Assembly: GCF_001641265.1 (NCBI RefSeq)
Contig: NW_020167520.1
Coordinates: forward strand, 682,001 to 746,000
Direction of reading: 5' to 3'
DNA from: Pseudogymnoascus destructans
Taxonomy: Eukaryota; Ascomycota; Leotiomycetes; Thelebolales; Thelebolaceae
DNA length: 64,000 nucleotides
Shown here: positions 20,428 to 31,800 of the stretch, in pieces
Position numbering within the stretch: position 1 is the first letter of the stretch
Layout of the letters: each line of letters begins with the position of its first letter
Made by a program: the position numbers and the translations under genes
Notes under the pieces: generated by a model
Told to the model about the DNA's origin: nothing
Databases searched by the model: none
Seen by the model: the letters and a program-made list of their open reading frames with translations, nothing else

Positions 20428-22970
20428 CAGTGTTGCCCGAGTACTACTCGTTGCGAGTACTACTCGAAGAAATCTGAACTACTCGAGTACTACTCGAGTA
20501 GTTGCCAAGACAGCCAAGAGAGCGGGGTAAGGACGTAGACAGAATTATAGCATAGGCAAAGTGAAGCTTTCAATGACTTGAATATTACTGTGATACTTAC
20601 CATCGTCAAGATGAGCGAGTCTTCGCTATCACCGCCGCCCCTAGACGACCCGGGCGAATATGAGAATGCCTCTCAAGATCCACTCTTGCCCCTACCACTT
20701 GTACGCATGCCTGTACGGCCTCAAGACCAACTGTTACCAGATTCTGACTCAATCCTCTTTGCAAAGGGTCTATACTCTCGTACTGTTCTTGATAATGCGC
20801 CTTTCAGAATCAAAGTAATGCAGGCAGTGAAGTGAGGCTTCCGACTTCACTTCTGCCCAAACGCCAATTTAAGTGCTTGCAGCCACATTGCACATATACA
20901 CCATCACAACCTACAAAGATGCAGACAACGAGTAATCTTTGGAAGCATTTAAAGACACAACATCCAGCAATACATGCACAATATAAGAAAAAGCATGTTC
21001 AAGACGGAGATACACAGCCTTCTTCTTCAACTACAGCTACATTCTTCCAGCCTCGCAAAGTACCTAGCCATGCACCAAATTCGTCAAAATTTAGAGAGCT
21101 TCTACTCTCATGTATTGTGTCTAATAACCTACCATTATCCTTCCGGCAGCTTGTTAGCCATTTAAATCCAACAACACTTGTAATTGGACGGACGACAATT
21201 GCAAGAGACTTGCAACGGATATTTTGCATTCATAAAGCAAGGTTACAACTTGAATTACAGCAGCATACTGCACAAGGTGGACGGATATCTTTAACAACTG
21301 ATACTTGGTCTGCACGCAACTATTCTGAATACGCTGCAGTAACAGCACATTGAATCTCTGATAAGTGATAATTACGATGTACAGTCTTAGATGTTATTGA
21401 GCTACAAGAGCCAATCCATTCTGGTGAATATCTTGCAGGGCAGTTAATAGCTGTTACAGACGACTATGGTATTACTCCTGCAGCTTTTACTATCACTCGT
21501 GATAACACTTCTGCAAACACTACCATGCTCTCAGAATATGAGAACTTAGCATGCAAGAACGAAACTACATTACAGCAACCATGGGCATATACAACAAAAG
21601 AAGGTGATGTCAGATGTATTGGGCACATTATAAACCTTGCTGTTCAAGCTGCTTTAACATCGTTAAAGGCAGTACCAGCAGATGAGCCAAATGCATACCG
21701 CCTTGAGTATGGAGCTGCCCGAGTTCCATCACTACCAGAAAATGAGTCAGTAGTTGTTCTTAGCAAACTTTGGCGTCATATATATGTGTTTCGCAACCGA
21801 CGACAATGGAAGGATGCCTTAAAAAAGCAATGTGAAGCTGCAAATATTGAGTTTAAGCAGCTTAGCCTCGATATGCCAGTACGATGGAGCTCAACATATT
21901 ATATGCTTCATTTAGCGTTAAGATTACAAGGTCCAATAACAGCTCTCTGTGCATCTCAACAGCTTGATTTAAGTATGAAAGATATAGCTTTAACAGCAAA
22001 AGATTGGCAAACGATGAAGGCGTTATTAGATTTTTTTTATATCTTTATACGCCCAACAGAGAAGCTACAAGGCTCTTCTTATTCTACTTTAAATTATGCT
22101 GTTATACAGTATATGAGAATGACGCAAAAGCTTGAAGTCTTTAAAGCTGGATATACAGAGAATAGCACAATATACGACGCTTGTTTAGCAGCATTAAAAA
22201 AGCTTAATGAGTATTATACACTTGCAACAAATCAACAGCGGAGTCATTCAACTATAGCTACAATATGCGACCCACGTTATAACTTTAACGTATTTGATAT
22301 TATTTGGCCAAAAAGCATTCAAGACATGCGAAAAAGGCGGGCAAAAGCACAATGGCAAGACTGTTATTATAAATATTCAGGCAAGGCATTAGACATCCAA
22401 GCAGCAAAGGTTATGGAAAGTATCCAAGATGAGGAATTAGAAGATGAGAATTCTAAGAAGACGGAGTCTGATTCTGAGGATGAGCTATATGTCTCACAAC
22501 GGCAGCCAGATTTAGATCCAGAATGGAAGCGCTGGATGAACGAGCCAACTCTTGGGCCTAAAATTGATATACTCAAGTTTTGGGCAAGTAAGCAATACCA
22601 ATATCCAATACTTGCCGCAATTGCCAAAGATCATTTAGCAATTCCTGCTACATCAGCAGAATCTGAGCGAGTGTTTAGTGTTGGTGGAGATATTATTACA
22701 AAGAAACGGAACAGATTAGCACCATCTACACTACGATATCTTATATGTCTTAGGAGGAATTGGGGCGTGGTATCAGCAGGTGAGGATTCAGAGGAAGATG
22801 AGGATGCATAGTTACTGTAGTCTATATAGCTATCAATCATGTTTTCATTTTTATACTCGAGTAGTACTCGTAGTACTCGAGTACTACTCGAGTACTACTC
22901 TACTCGAGCCCAAAAAACAGTACTCTACTCGAAGATCTCTGAGTAGTACTCTGAGTAGTACTCGGGCAAC
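20428..22970 (+). mobile_element. hAT transposon 1 (right terminus lost)
   Basis: The left end CAGTGTTGCCCGAGTACTAC is a typical hAT terminus. The right end reads ...GTAGTACTCGGGCAAC and then runs straight into an LTR at 22971, so the last ACTG and the target duplication are missing. Both ends are packed with palindromic ACTACTCGAGTAGT-like subterminal repeats, probable transposase binding sites. Internal gene at 20611-22811. Confidence 0.9.
20611..22811 (+). pseudogene. hAT transposase with BED zinc finger, stopped
   Basis: The first Met at 20611 (MSESSLSPPPLDDPGE) lies in another frame from the body, with a shift near 20830. The BED finger CLQPHC...LWKHLKTQH lies near 20876-20960. The catalytic core includes ISLTTDTWSAR and DVRCIGHIINLAVQAAL. 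The C-terminal dimerisation region reads IPATSAESERVFSVGGDII then RNRLAP. The body is one frame from 20832 to 22811 except for clustered stops at 21351-21371, where two TGA codons stand at likely Trp positions (TGG to TGA). Inactive as read. Confidence 0.88.
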
Positions 22971-23908
22971 TGTCATACTGACATTCGTTGCACTCAGTTT
23001 GCTATCAAACTCAAGAGCAAACTTAGAAATCTCCTCCTCAAACCTACAAGTCACCATACATATCTTGGCTTATCACACCAACAACAGAAGCAATACTACT
23101 CAACGATTGCTGCAAACTCTTCTACTACATCTGTTTATGCTACATACATCACGGCATATCATTTGAACACTCATTGAACAAGTTATTAAGAAAATCTCCT
23201 CCTTAAGGGGGTGGGCCAATACTACCACATGGCATATATCTACCAACTAGAGGCCTAGGAACATGAACGATAGCTCTAGAAGCTTCTACAACCCTCTATG
23301 ATTCATTACACATCATCGCTCCTTAGTTACCCACAAGATTGGTTAAGTTATGTCATAATTTGTCTATAGGGGTACTCTGACCTTGGACCTCCTTTTCACT
23401 TCCTATAGGCTAGGAACCCAAGAGATGGTTCTATGGGATTCTCTTACGTTCACTACATGATTAGCAAGCTAGTTGTGGGTCGCACTTGATTTCTAATACA
23501 TTTACCAAGCCTGGTTAGTCATGGAAAGTCATGGAAAATGAGAGAACTACACTCCTTTGGCATAAATAGGATTGCCCTTTCCTTAAGAAAGGGCAAGCAG
23601 GCAATACAGTAAATCGACTAGCACATACTTCCACGTCTTTTCCAAGCTTCCAAGCATTCATCTTGTTACTCCTTGTTTCTGAAAAGTCAGTGAGGTGTTA
23701 ACCTCTGACTTACCCCTGAGTTCCCAGACTCAACATTTGTTGCAACTTGTCTGAACCACTTCACTACATCACACACCTGATTGCTGCGTTGTGGAATAGT
23801 CTAAGCTACAACCCTTTGGCTCTGTTTCCTAAGACAGTGTGTTGTCTTAGTAAAATCATCCCTTCCTTGGGTGGCTAGATTCTCACATCTGGTGCACCCA
23901 TCATTACA
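22971..23908 (+). mobile_element. Solo LTR, 937-bp family, copy C, without TSD
   Basis: Full-length from TGTCATACTG to CATCATTACA (938 bp). Left five bases are GCAAC (hAT end) and right five AAGGT, so the flanks do not match and a rearrangement at this copy is likely. Confidence 0.88.
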
Positions 23909-24393
23909 AAGGTGTTCGGCCGGCCATTCTATTAGATAGTGTCGCATACGGGACTTTGTAGATTTTAGCAGTAGAGCGACGACTAAGTTTTTTTGATGAA
24001 CGAATAGCTTCGATAGCTAGAACTATTTGAGCTTCTTAAGTTTGAAATTCCATTTGTAGTTGTGGAGAAACGCGTGTTAAAGTCAAAAGGTAGTGGGGTG
24101 GGGAAAAGTGATCGACTCGATGTACAACCACGTTATAAGGTTTACTGTGTGTTTATACGAGGCTTGGGTTGTGTTTTAATGTGACTATGCTCGTTTCTAT
24201 AATTAATATGTGTTGGTCGATGTTCGTATGCCGAGTTGAGACGATTCTTAAGATGCAGGAGTCGAACATTACCAAATGTATTTGAATCGTTGCTTAATCA
24301 ACAATCTTCGCTATTCATAGGTACGCATAAGTATAATCATAATAGTCGTACCGTCAATGAGTAAAAGTCATAAAAGGGATTCCAACCCAACCC
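23909..24393. other. Intergenic region, nothing recognised
   Basis: Unique-looking AT-rich sequence between LTR copy C and the 3' end of the small gene. No coding frame with family resemblance was seen. Confidence 0.4.
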
Positions 24394-24955
24394 TCAAACC
24401 TCTTTCTGATACTGCCCAAACTCATCCTCCAGTTTCTCCTCCATCCACTCCCTCTCCGCCTCCGTCCCGATATAATTCCCATCCTTATCCTTCGCAAAGA
24501 ACTTCTTATACTCACATCTCGGCATCCGCACAGCCTTGGTGGTAGATGGCTCCTTATCCTTCTTGAATTTACTCATGAACGACTTCTTCCTACACACAGC
24601 CGATCCGTCAGAACAGCATCCCCACCCAACCAAGGCGGAGAATAACTTACCCCTCCACAACCTTGGGTTTCTGCGCAGACACAACATTCATGACAATCAC
24701 AACGATCATACTATCATCCGTGTACTTTTCCTGCAGCAGCTGCGGCTCCTGTGCAACGAAGCCAACAGGTGCGACCATGTTGCCCCAGGCGCTCAGCTTG
24801 GAGTGTCGCAGGGCTCCTCCCGTGGACCCGGAGTCCTGCGATTCCTCCGCGCGCATGTACTTTACTTCGCCATTCTCGCGGTAGGGGATCCATTTCTCCT
24901 CGGGGGGGGAGTCGGCGCTTGCGGGGGTGGATTTGAAGAATGGTGTGTGTGAGGT
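24394..24955 (-). CDS. Small conserved-looking protein of unknown function (5' end uncertain)
   Basis: Two exons, 24955-24651 and 24589-24394, join at phase 2 across a 61-nt intron (GTAAGT...GTGTAG). The reading contains PPEEKWIPYRENGEVKYM, then SKLSAWGNMVAPVGFVAQ and a hydrophobic patch DDSMIVVIVMNVV, and ends in a charged tail (CEYKKFFAKDKDGNYIG, AEREWMEEKLEDEFGQY). The frame is open to 24955 but no Met occurs before 24856, so either a further 5' exon exists or translation begins at 24856 (133 residues). No function can be named. It survives between two transposon copies. Confidence 0.6.
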
Positions 24956-25731
24956 CTATTGGTGGGGGTTGTATCTAAGAGACGTCGCTTGTGGGTAGGA
25001 TAGGATTATAGGTCGAGATATGGTGTTTTTGAGATGGCTGAGCTTCAGGAGGATTCAGTTCTGATTCATAGTCGGCGTTTCGTAAACGCCGCCATGGCGA
25101 GGCCGTGTTTCTTGGTAATTGGTGGTTTATGGTACATGACAACCGCAGGGCGTATCATAAGGTAGGTGCAAAACTGAGAATCCTGCAATCGATGTCATTG
25201 GCAAACAAATGAGATCTCTATAGTATAAGCTTTCTTAAGCTTCCCATCACTGTCCTCTGCGGCCTAGGATATGAACACCGAGGGGTTACGCTTCAACTTC
25301 TGACGGTTGCTTGTTACAATGATCTGCGCGTCAGACTTACCCCAATACCCGCAGCTTTGCATCTAGAGGATCATTCGGGATGGATCAGTGGGATCCACAT
25401 TCTTATACTTAGTGTGCGCCACGGGGGACTGACCCTGTCGGGGGACCTAAACCGGACCGGACCACAGTCCGGTCTGAAGCTCATAAACTGCAGTTCCCCG
25501 TCGGTCTGCCAAGACTGTCATCACATGATGACTGGGTTAGTTGACAATGACGTGTAAATATTCTATATAATGACTTATTTTCCATGTGTAATTTGTAGTA
25601 GATGCAATTACTATAATTATTTCTATAGATCTATATTATGCCATGACTCCCAGATTTTCTGACCAGACAGGGACTTGTTACGGACTTGGCTTAACTCAAT
25701 TGTTTCGACCATTTACCTATAAGGTGACTGG
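24956..25731. other. Intergenic region with one hairpin
   Basis: No convincing gene. An inverted repeat CCGGACCGGACCACAGTCCGG lies near 25452-25475. The stretch should contain the promoter of the small minus-strand gene. Confidence 0.4.
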
Positions 25732-26636
25732 TGTAATGGTGGGTGCACCAGATGTGAGAATCTAGCCACCCAAGGAAGGGATGATTTTACTAAGACAACA
25801 CACTGTCTTAGGAAAAAGAGCCAAAGGGTTGTAGCTTAGACTATTCCACAATGCAGCAATCAGGTGTATGATATAGTGGAGTGGTTTAGACAAGTTGTAA
25901 CAAATGTTGAATCTGAGAACTCAGGGATAAGTCAGAGGTTAACACCTCACTGACTTTTCAGAAACAAGGAGTAACAAGATCAATGCTTGGAAGCTTGGAA
26001 GAGACGTGGAAGTATGTGATAGTCGATTTACTGTATTGTCTGCTTGCCCTTTCTCAAGGAAAGGGCAATCCTATTTATGCTAAAGGAGTGTAGTTCTCTC
26101 ATTTTCCAAGACTTTCCATGACTAACCAGGCTTGGTAACTGTAGTCGATGTAAGAGAATCCCATAGAACCATCTCCTAGGTTCCTAGCCTATAGGAAGTG
26201 AAAGAAGGTCCAAGGTCAGAGTACCCCTATAGACAAATTATGTCATAACTTAACCAATCTTGTGGGTAACTAAGGAGCGATGATGTATAATGAATCATAG
26301 AGGGTTGTAGAAGCCTTTGGAGCTATCATTCATGTTCCTAGGCCTCTAGTTGATAGAGATATGTCATGTGTAGTATTAGCCCAGTAACTAGGGAGTGATG
26401 TCATGTAATGAATCATACAGGGTTGTAGAGATATGCTATGTGGTCATATCGGCCCAGTAACTAAGGAGCAATGACGTGTAATGAATCATAGAGGGTTGTA
26501 GCAATCGTTGAGTAGTATTGCTCTTGTTGTTGGTGTGACAAGCCAAAATATGTATAGTGACTTGTAGGTTTGAGGAGGATATTTCTAAGTTTGCTCTTGA
26601 GTTTGATAGCAAACTGAGTGCAACAAATGTCAGTAT
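25732..26636 (-). mobile_element. Solo LTR, 937-bp family, copy H, 5' terminus truncated
   Basis: Reverse orientation; begins TGTAATGGTGGG but the other terminus stops at CAGTAT and lacks the last bases seen in intact copies. It joins directly to a Tc1/mariner transposase. No TSD. It belongs to the shorter sub-variant. Confidence 0.85.
26386..26510 (-). repeat. Internal tandem duplication in LTR copy H
   Basis: The block AGTAACTAGGGAGTGATGTC...GTAATGAATCATA...GGTTGTAGAGATATG is repeated here and again, in variant form, at 41027-41130 inside copy F. It is absent from copies A, C and D, so it marks the sub-variant. Confidence 0.65.
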
Positions 26637-26639
26637 AAA

Positions 26640-27439
26640 ATCTCTGTGAGAGGCTATAATCGACGTGAGTATCCCTCTCTACTTTACTACTATATAGACT
26701 AATAATTATTAAGGGATTGCTATGCGGAAGCCTATTATCTCAGAGACAAATCGACAAAAGCGACTTGCATGGGCTATTGAACATAAGGATTGGGTACGGA
26801 ATGATTGGAATAGGATACTTTGGACTGACAAGACGTGGGTAACGGGAGGCCGCCATACTCGTACGTGGGTTACTCGAAAAGCAGGGAAATGTGGGATGAT
26901 ACATGTGTTGTAGATAGAGTACAACGGAGAAGGTAAGAGACTCCTATTTACTATAGGATTTACTAACAATCCCTAGAGGTTGGATGTTCTGGGGCTGCTT
27001 CTCAGGTGGTCTTGGAAAGGGTCCTATACTATTTTGGGAGAAGGAATATGGGAAAATAGGAGCTGAGTCCTATATGGCTCATACTGTCCCTCTAATCCAC
27101 GGCTGGCTACACCTACACCCAGGCCTTACATTGATGCAAGATGGAGCTCCAGGTCATAGAGCAGGTGCAACATATGAAGAGTTGAGATCCCATGGTATTT
27201 GCCCTATAGAATGGCCCCCGTATTCACCAGATCTCAACCCAATTGAACGGGTGTGGCATATTATGAAGAATTATCTACAAGATAATCATCCAGAACATAT
27301 ATCCTATGACCAGCTCCGTGTAGCTGTTAAGGAAGCGTGGGAGCAAGTTGGAGAAGCTGAGCTTAATGCTCTCCTTAATAGTATGCCTACACGTATGGCA
27401 GCAGTAATTGCTGCAAATGGTATGCACACAGAGTACTAG
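26640..27439 (+). pseudogene. Tc1/mariner (DDE_3) transposase, 5' truncated
   Basis: Catalytic triad visible: WTDKTW (D1), MQDGAPGHRA (D2) and SPDLNPIERVW (E), with 34 residues between D2 and E, so a DD34E Tc1-like enzyme. Two likely introns have good signals: one near 26665-26713 (GTGAGT...TTAAG) and one near 26934-26976 (GTAAGA...CTAACAATCCCTAG); removing the second restores GWMFWGCFSGG. A one-base frameshift lies near 26890. The N-terminal DNA-binding part is missing because the copy abuts LTR copy H. Confidence 0.85.
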
Positions 27440-27942
27440 GCTTATAGTATAGTTTTATATAGGGGTTTAGGTATCTACTCTACTCATTACTCTACAGAAT
27501 TGATTGCTCTCACACTCAAGTGTTCGTGACTTTGGCCAGAATTGCCAAACCAGCCTACGCAGTGGGCCCTAGCCCGACCCACTCACAAAACTTATGAACA
27601 ACACCTCCGTATAGGGAGTGTTCTATACGTAGGAGGAAAATTTTGCTGTCAGGGGTATTATAGTTGCACACTGCGCAGAATGGATTAGTAATTAGGAAGG
27701 AATAACCGAAATGGCTTTATACAATAATACATCATCATCAGCCTAGAAATAATAGCCCCTACCACGAATCGTCACAACACGATGGTACGTAGAGAGCCCG
27801 CGTGGATCATTTATATCATGATATGGGACTTTCAAGTAGTGTGATATGATATGATATGATATGATATATCACATGGGGAAGACCGCGTGATATGAGATGA
27901 TATCTACATATCATTCATCTCATATCATATACTACTGGGGAC
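27440..27942. other. Tc1 3' flank and GATAT microsatellite
   Basis: AT-rich tail of the Tc1 element followed by a GATAT(G) microsatellite at about 27846-27868 and related GATAT/CATAT inverted motifs up to 27930, which can fold into a hairpin. No gene seen. Confidence 0.5.
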
Positions 27943-28206
27943 ACTGTGCATCAGTACCTCGACTCCGATGGATCCGGAACGAGCGAGGCCTGCGTCTCTG
28001 CCACCATCGGCCAAGAGCGCATTCAAGCCGCGACCGAGTGGCTGGAGGCGAACGGGAAGAAGGGAATCATCGGTGAATTCGCCGGTGGCGCCAACGACCA
28101 GTGCAAGTCCGCCGTTACCGGTATGCTTGAGGAGATGTTGGGGTTGTGGGTTGGGATTAAGGGACTTGAGAGTTTCGTCGCTAGGATGTTGACTTCTTTT
28201 ACATAG
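27943..28206 (+). pseudogene. Fragment of a GH5 endoglucanase (cellulase) gene
   Basis: The reading HQYLDSDGSGTSEACVSATI then ATEWLEANGKKGIIGEFAGG and DQCKSAVTGMLEEM matches the C-terminal third of fungal GH5 endoglucanases. It includes the EFAGG strand that carries the catalytic Glu. The first two thirds are absent and the end diverges before the usual GALWWAAGPWWG segment, so it cannot make an enzyme. Bounded on the left by microsatellite DNA. Confidence 0.8.
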
Positions 28207-28654
28207 TTGCCATAGGCTGTTCATATGCCGAACTTCAATGCATATAGCAAGAAAGATATAAGGGGTCGTTGAGTAAGTGCTCGCTATATCTGATCTACGT
28301 TGCTTGACTTTCTGGACGAACTTCGTGATGTGATGCAAGGGGCTAGTTTAAGCCTTGCCCGTTTCTCTGGATGGACATGTGAAACCAACGCAAATCCCAT
28401 AGAATGAGAGAATAAGGAATTATTCGATTGCCGAGGCGGAATAGAAGAAGTTTATCCAAGTGCTCATCTCCAGTACTTGCAACATCACGAACCCCACCCC
28501 ACAAAACTTTATAGGGGGCAACTCATTTGAGCCATCAAGTGGCTTCACTCGCCGTGTTTCTGTGGCTGCATTTCCCTTGACGACACCATTGGCGCTGAAG
28601 GTTCGTGCCTTTAATCAACTTATTACAGTACTTCTACAGCTGCAAACTTGGGAT

Positions 28655-28694
28655 GTATGCACATTCTAGTATACCTATACTAGAATGTGCATAC
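28655..28694. repeat. Perfect 19-bp-arm palindrome with 2-nt centre
   Basis: The arm GTATGCACATTCTAGTATA is followed by CC and then its exact reverse complement. It lies 165 bp upstream of the proposed start codon at 28859. It could extrude as a cruciform, form a strong RNA stem if transcribed, or be a transposon footprint. Confidence 0.9.
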
Positions 28695-28858
28695 AGCTCC
28701 TGCAATATACGCTTCTGGACGGAAGTCAAAGTCTTGGCACTACTCTTTCATTTACCTTCCGTCATCCTCTCTCCTCATCTTCTTGTCCAGTAATTGAAAT
28801 TCCAGTATTCCCTATTCTTTTCCAATGGAGTTATAGCCAGGTCTTCATTCCAGCGAGA

Positions 28859-31800
28859 ATGCCGTCATTTTCATCGCTGCTCAAGCGCTCAAGACCGAAG
28901 CGCAAGGCTGAACACGATAATATTGCCAATGTTGACACCAGCAAGAAGGACAGAGCCAGCCGGAGACTGCCAACCCGAGGCGACTTCTTCCGAAGCTTTT
29001 TGGGCAGAACTCGATCCAGCGCTGGTCCGCGACCTGGTGCTGACGAAGATATTCAAAATAAGGTGTGTAAGCCTCAGCTGCCCACTTGCGACCGCGTTCT
29101 AACCTACGACTCTGTACAGCAAGCGCCCCTTCAATCACCAACTCAAGGAAAGGCCGGCAATGTAGCGACTCCCACATCCGATCCGAACAAACCATTACCT
29201 CCCCCACCCCCATTCAACGACTCCGAATCGGCCAAGCAGCCCGTCAAAGCTGACATTCAGCTGAAGCGCATTATCCAGCCGCTCACACTTGCCGACATAC
29301 ACAAGCTATTTTCCGGGGCACCCCAATTCTTTGTTCGATCAGAGGGCCACCATGCCGGAGCGCCGCATCCTTCAGTTGCCTTTCCTTGGAACGAGGAATT
29401 GGAGATACGGGACTTGAGCGACCATGGGCAAATAGAAGAGAAAGCTTGGGGATGCGTCACCACAACCCCGCACATCATTCGCAAGCAAAAAAGAGACGCG
29501 GTGGTAGAACAGGCCACTGAAGAGAATGGAAATAAAACCCCACACTTTGTCCCTCGTTGTAAAGAGAGGCCAAATATGCTGAGTATGCAAGGCTTGGAAC
29601 GGGGGACTGTTGGGTTTCAGGCAGCGCTCGAAGTTGCGGTTGCGGATGCGCTTCACGAGGACAAACCCCATCAGGATGAAAAGACTCTACAATCACTCAG
29701 AGTCAAATTTTTGAAAGGGAAGAAGCGTGGACTAAGACCACTAAGTGAAGCTTCAGTTGTGTCGAAACTGACCGAGATGGGATTAGCATACCACGCAAAA
29801 CCCCCAGTTTCCAAGACATCAGTAGAGATGTACACAGAACTCTTCACACAAGTTTTGTTCCCACCGACGCGCGTCACTGATGCAGATGACCCCACCAGCT
29901 TCCATGTTCAAATTGAAACCTTAGTGAGCGTTCTCACAGAGCCTGGCATCTGGGTTGATTTTAGCAATGTTGAATGGCGGATAAGGCTTGGGCAGACTCT
30001 GTGGGGCCCGTCTTACCAACCTGACCAGGAAGAGGAAGTTGATGTTGATGGCGAAGAAGAAGAGCACAGGCACGAGAGCCAGCAATTTTGGCTCCTGCTT
30101 CAAATATTATTGTCTTGCGAGCTTGTTGTCAGACTTGACGCGGTTAGCCGAAGCGCACGACAGGATCCGGGGCTTATAACAGCGGAAGAGATACAGAGGT
30201 TCGAAAGAGATGTCACAAGACCTGTGAAATGGTCGCTTTTACTGGCCAGGCTGTGGCTTGAGAATATTAAGATTACACAGTCTGTCAATCAACCATCAGA
30301 GCAATATCCGCCAGAGCATGAGAAACGACCTTCGGGGTGGCTATCGTCAATTAAACAGGCCGTAACTCCGCAGCATGAAGAGTTTGACCCTATCACCTCC
30401 CACACGATTGACTTCCAAGGCAGGCGCCAAAAAAGGCAAATCAATGGACTGATCCGCTTCTCTCGAAAGATGAGGTGGCCAGGAGCTGAGCGTATCGCTG
30501 AGAAATTTGCTATGGATCTTGAGAAGGGAAGTGACGGCACTGGAAGCACTCTCTCCGACCGCGCTTCACAGGCTGGAACATCCCTCTCCATGACTACGCA
30601 GCGATCGTCATATTTCGCAGGAATTGGACGACTCCGAAGAGGCCTGACTATGGGTGGACAGCCGAATATGTTCCATCCTTCGGGGTGGCTCTCGAAATCA
30701 TATCTGACGGGCCTTATTCTACCTGGAGAGGGATTGAGCCATTTAATGATGTCGACGTTACTTGAGAACGACGAGGTTGCAGTCGCACGGCTTGGGGGTG
30801 ATGCTAACCTATATGGTGGCTTCGTATACTCGGGGCAAAGCTTTTGGAGCACGGCTTGCATTATTGGTAGAGTTCTTGCTGCCGGGAAGGGTGCGAGCGA
30901 GTGCATGGGCTGGCTATCTTCACCTATTAAGCCAAAGAGAGTTGTCGAAGGGTGGGTGAGCGTCGATGTAGAATTGGAGCCTCGTTCAGATGGAGAAGAA
31001 GGGCCTCATGCTGCCCGCATCTGGAAGAAATCTACAGTGGAGCGCGAGTCCCACGTTCTCGGAGATGGAGATGCCAGGACGATTCTTCCAGGAGACTTCA
31101 CGCTGCCACCGGCCGATGTCCCTGATCCGGTGAACCTGGAAGTAAATCTAGAATCTCTCGATCTATTTACTGGCCTTGACTCTGCCGAGTCTTCACCACT
31201 CGAAGAGGATGAACCCGGTGTTGAAACTGCAGGCAAGCCTAATATTCGTACATATTCCGCCATGTTGCAATTCACCGTCAAGCCGTCCGATGAGCCTACG
31301 AAATCTATGAATTTCGCGCTCATATACGACGTTCAATTTGTCACTGCCCACCCTTGCGTCCCGTCGTTACACACGCAATTAATTCAATCGTCAACAAACC
31401 CAGGATCGCCGGCCGTACAGCTCGACAGTGCATCCTCGGGGCCACACACTTTATTCACAGGTAAGCCTATCATCCCATCCCCCTACCCTTCTAAAGCCCC
31501 CCAACTAACGCATCCAGGCCACGCCCTCCACAAATCCTACAACTTCTCCCGCCACACCCTCTCCTCCGTCGTCTTCCCCTCCCCCGCCGCACCACCCCCC
31601 CTCCTCTCCCTCCACACCTCCAGCACCGAAATCTTCGTCATCGACTGCACCGAGCCCGACCCGCCCGAGGTAGCAGCCCTGGATGCGCACCCGGCGCAGA
31701 GCGCGTACGTCTCGCGCAAGCGCCGCTTCGGTAGCGATCTAGAGATGCTGACACGCGCGTGGTGCGCGGAGAAGGGGTACAATGCGCTGGTGAGTCGGAA

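Noticed and set aside
22971..23166. Short open frames inside the 937-bp repeats read as a conserved protein
   Set aside because: The same peptide appears in several copies only because the DNA is repeated; copies end at different points, and LTR termini explain the boundaries.
25452..25475. Hairpin considered as a tRNA or small RNA gene
   Set aside because: It lacks A- and B-box-like motifs and a cloverleaf; only a plain inverted repeat is visible. I found no convincing tRNA or rRNA gene anywhere in the window.
23909..25731. Simple inversion of this segment between oppositely oriented LTR copies C and H
   Set aside because: An inversion by recombination should leave flanks that match when paired crosswise; GCAAC, AAGGT and CCAGT do not pair.
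27846..27930. GATAT repeats considered as a CRISPR-like or origin array
   Set aside because: Units are a 5-bp microsatellite without spacers; the organism is a eukaryote.
28685..28858. Upstream Met at 28685 as start of the long unknown gene
   Set aside because: It overlaps the palindrome and reads hydrophobic, unlike the basic N-terminus from 28859.
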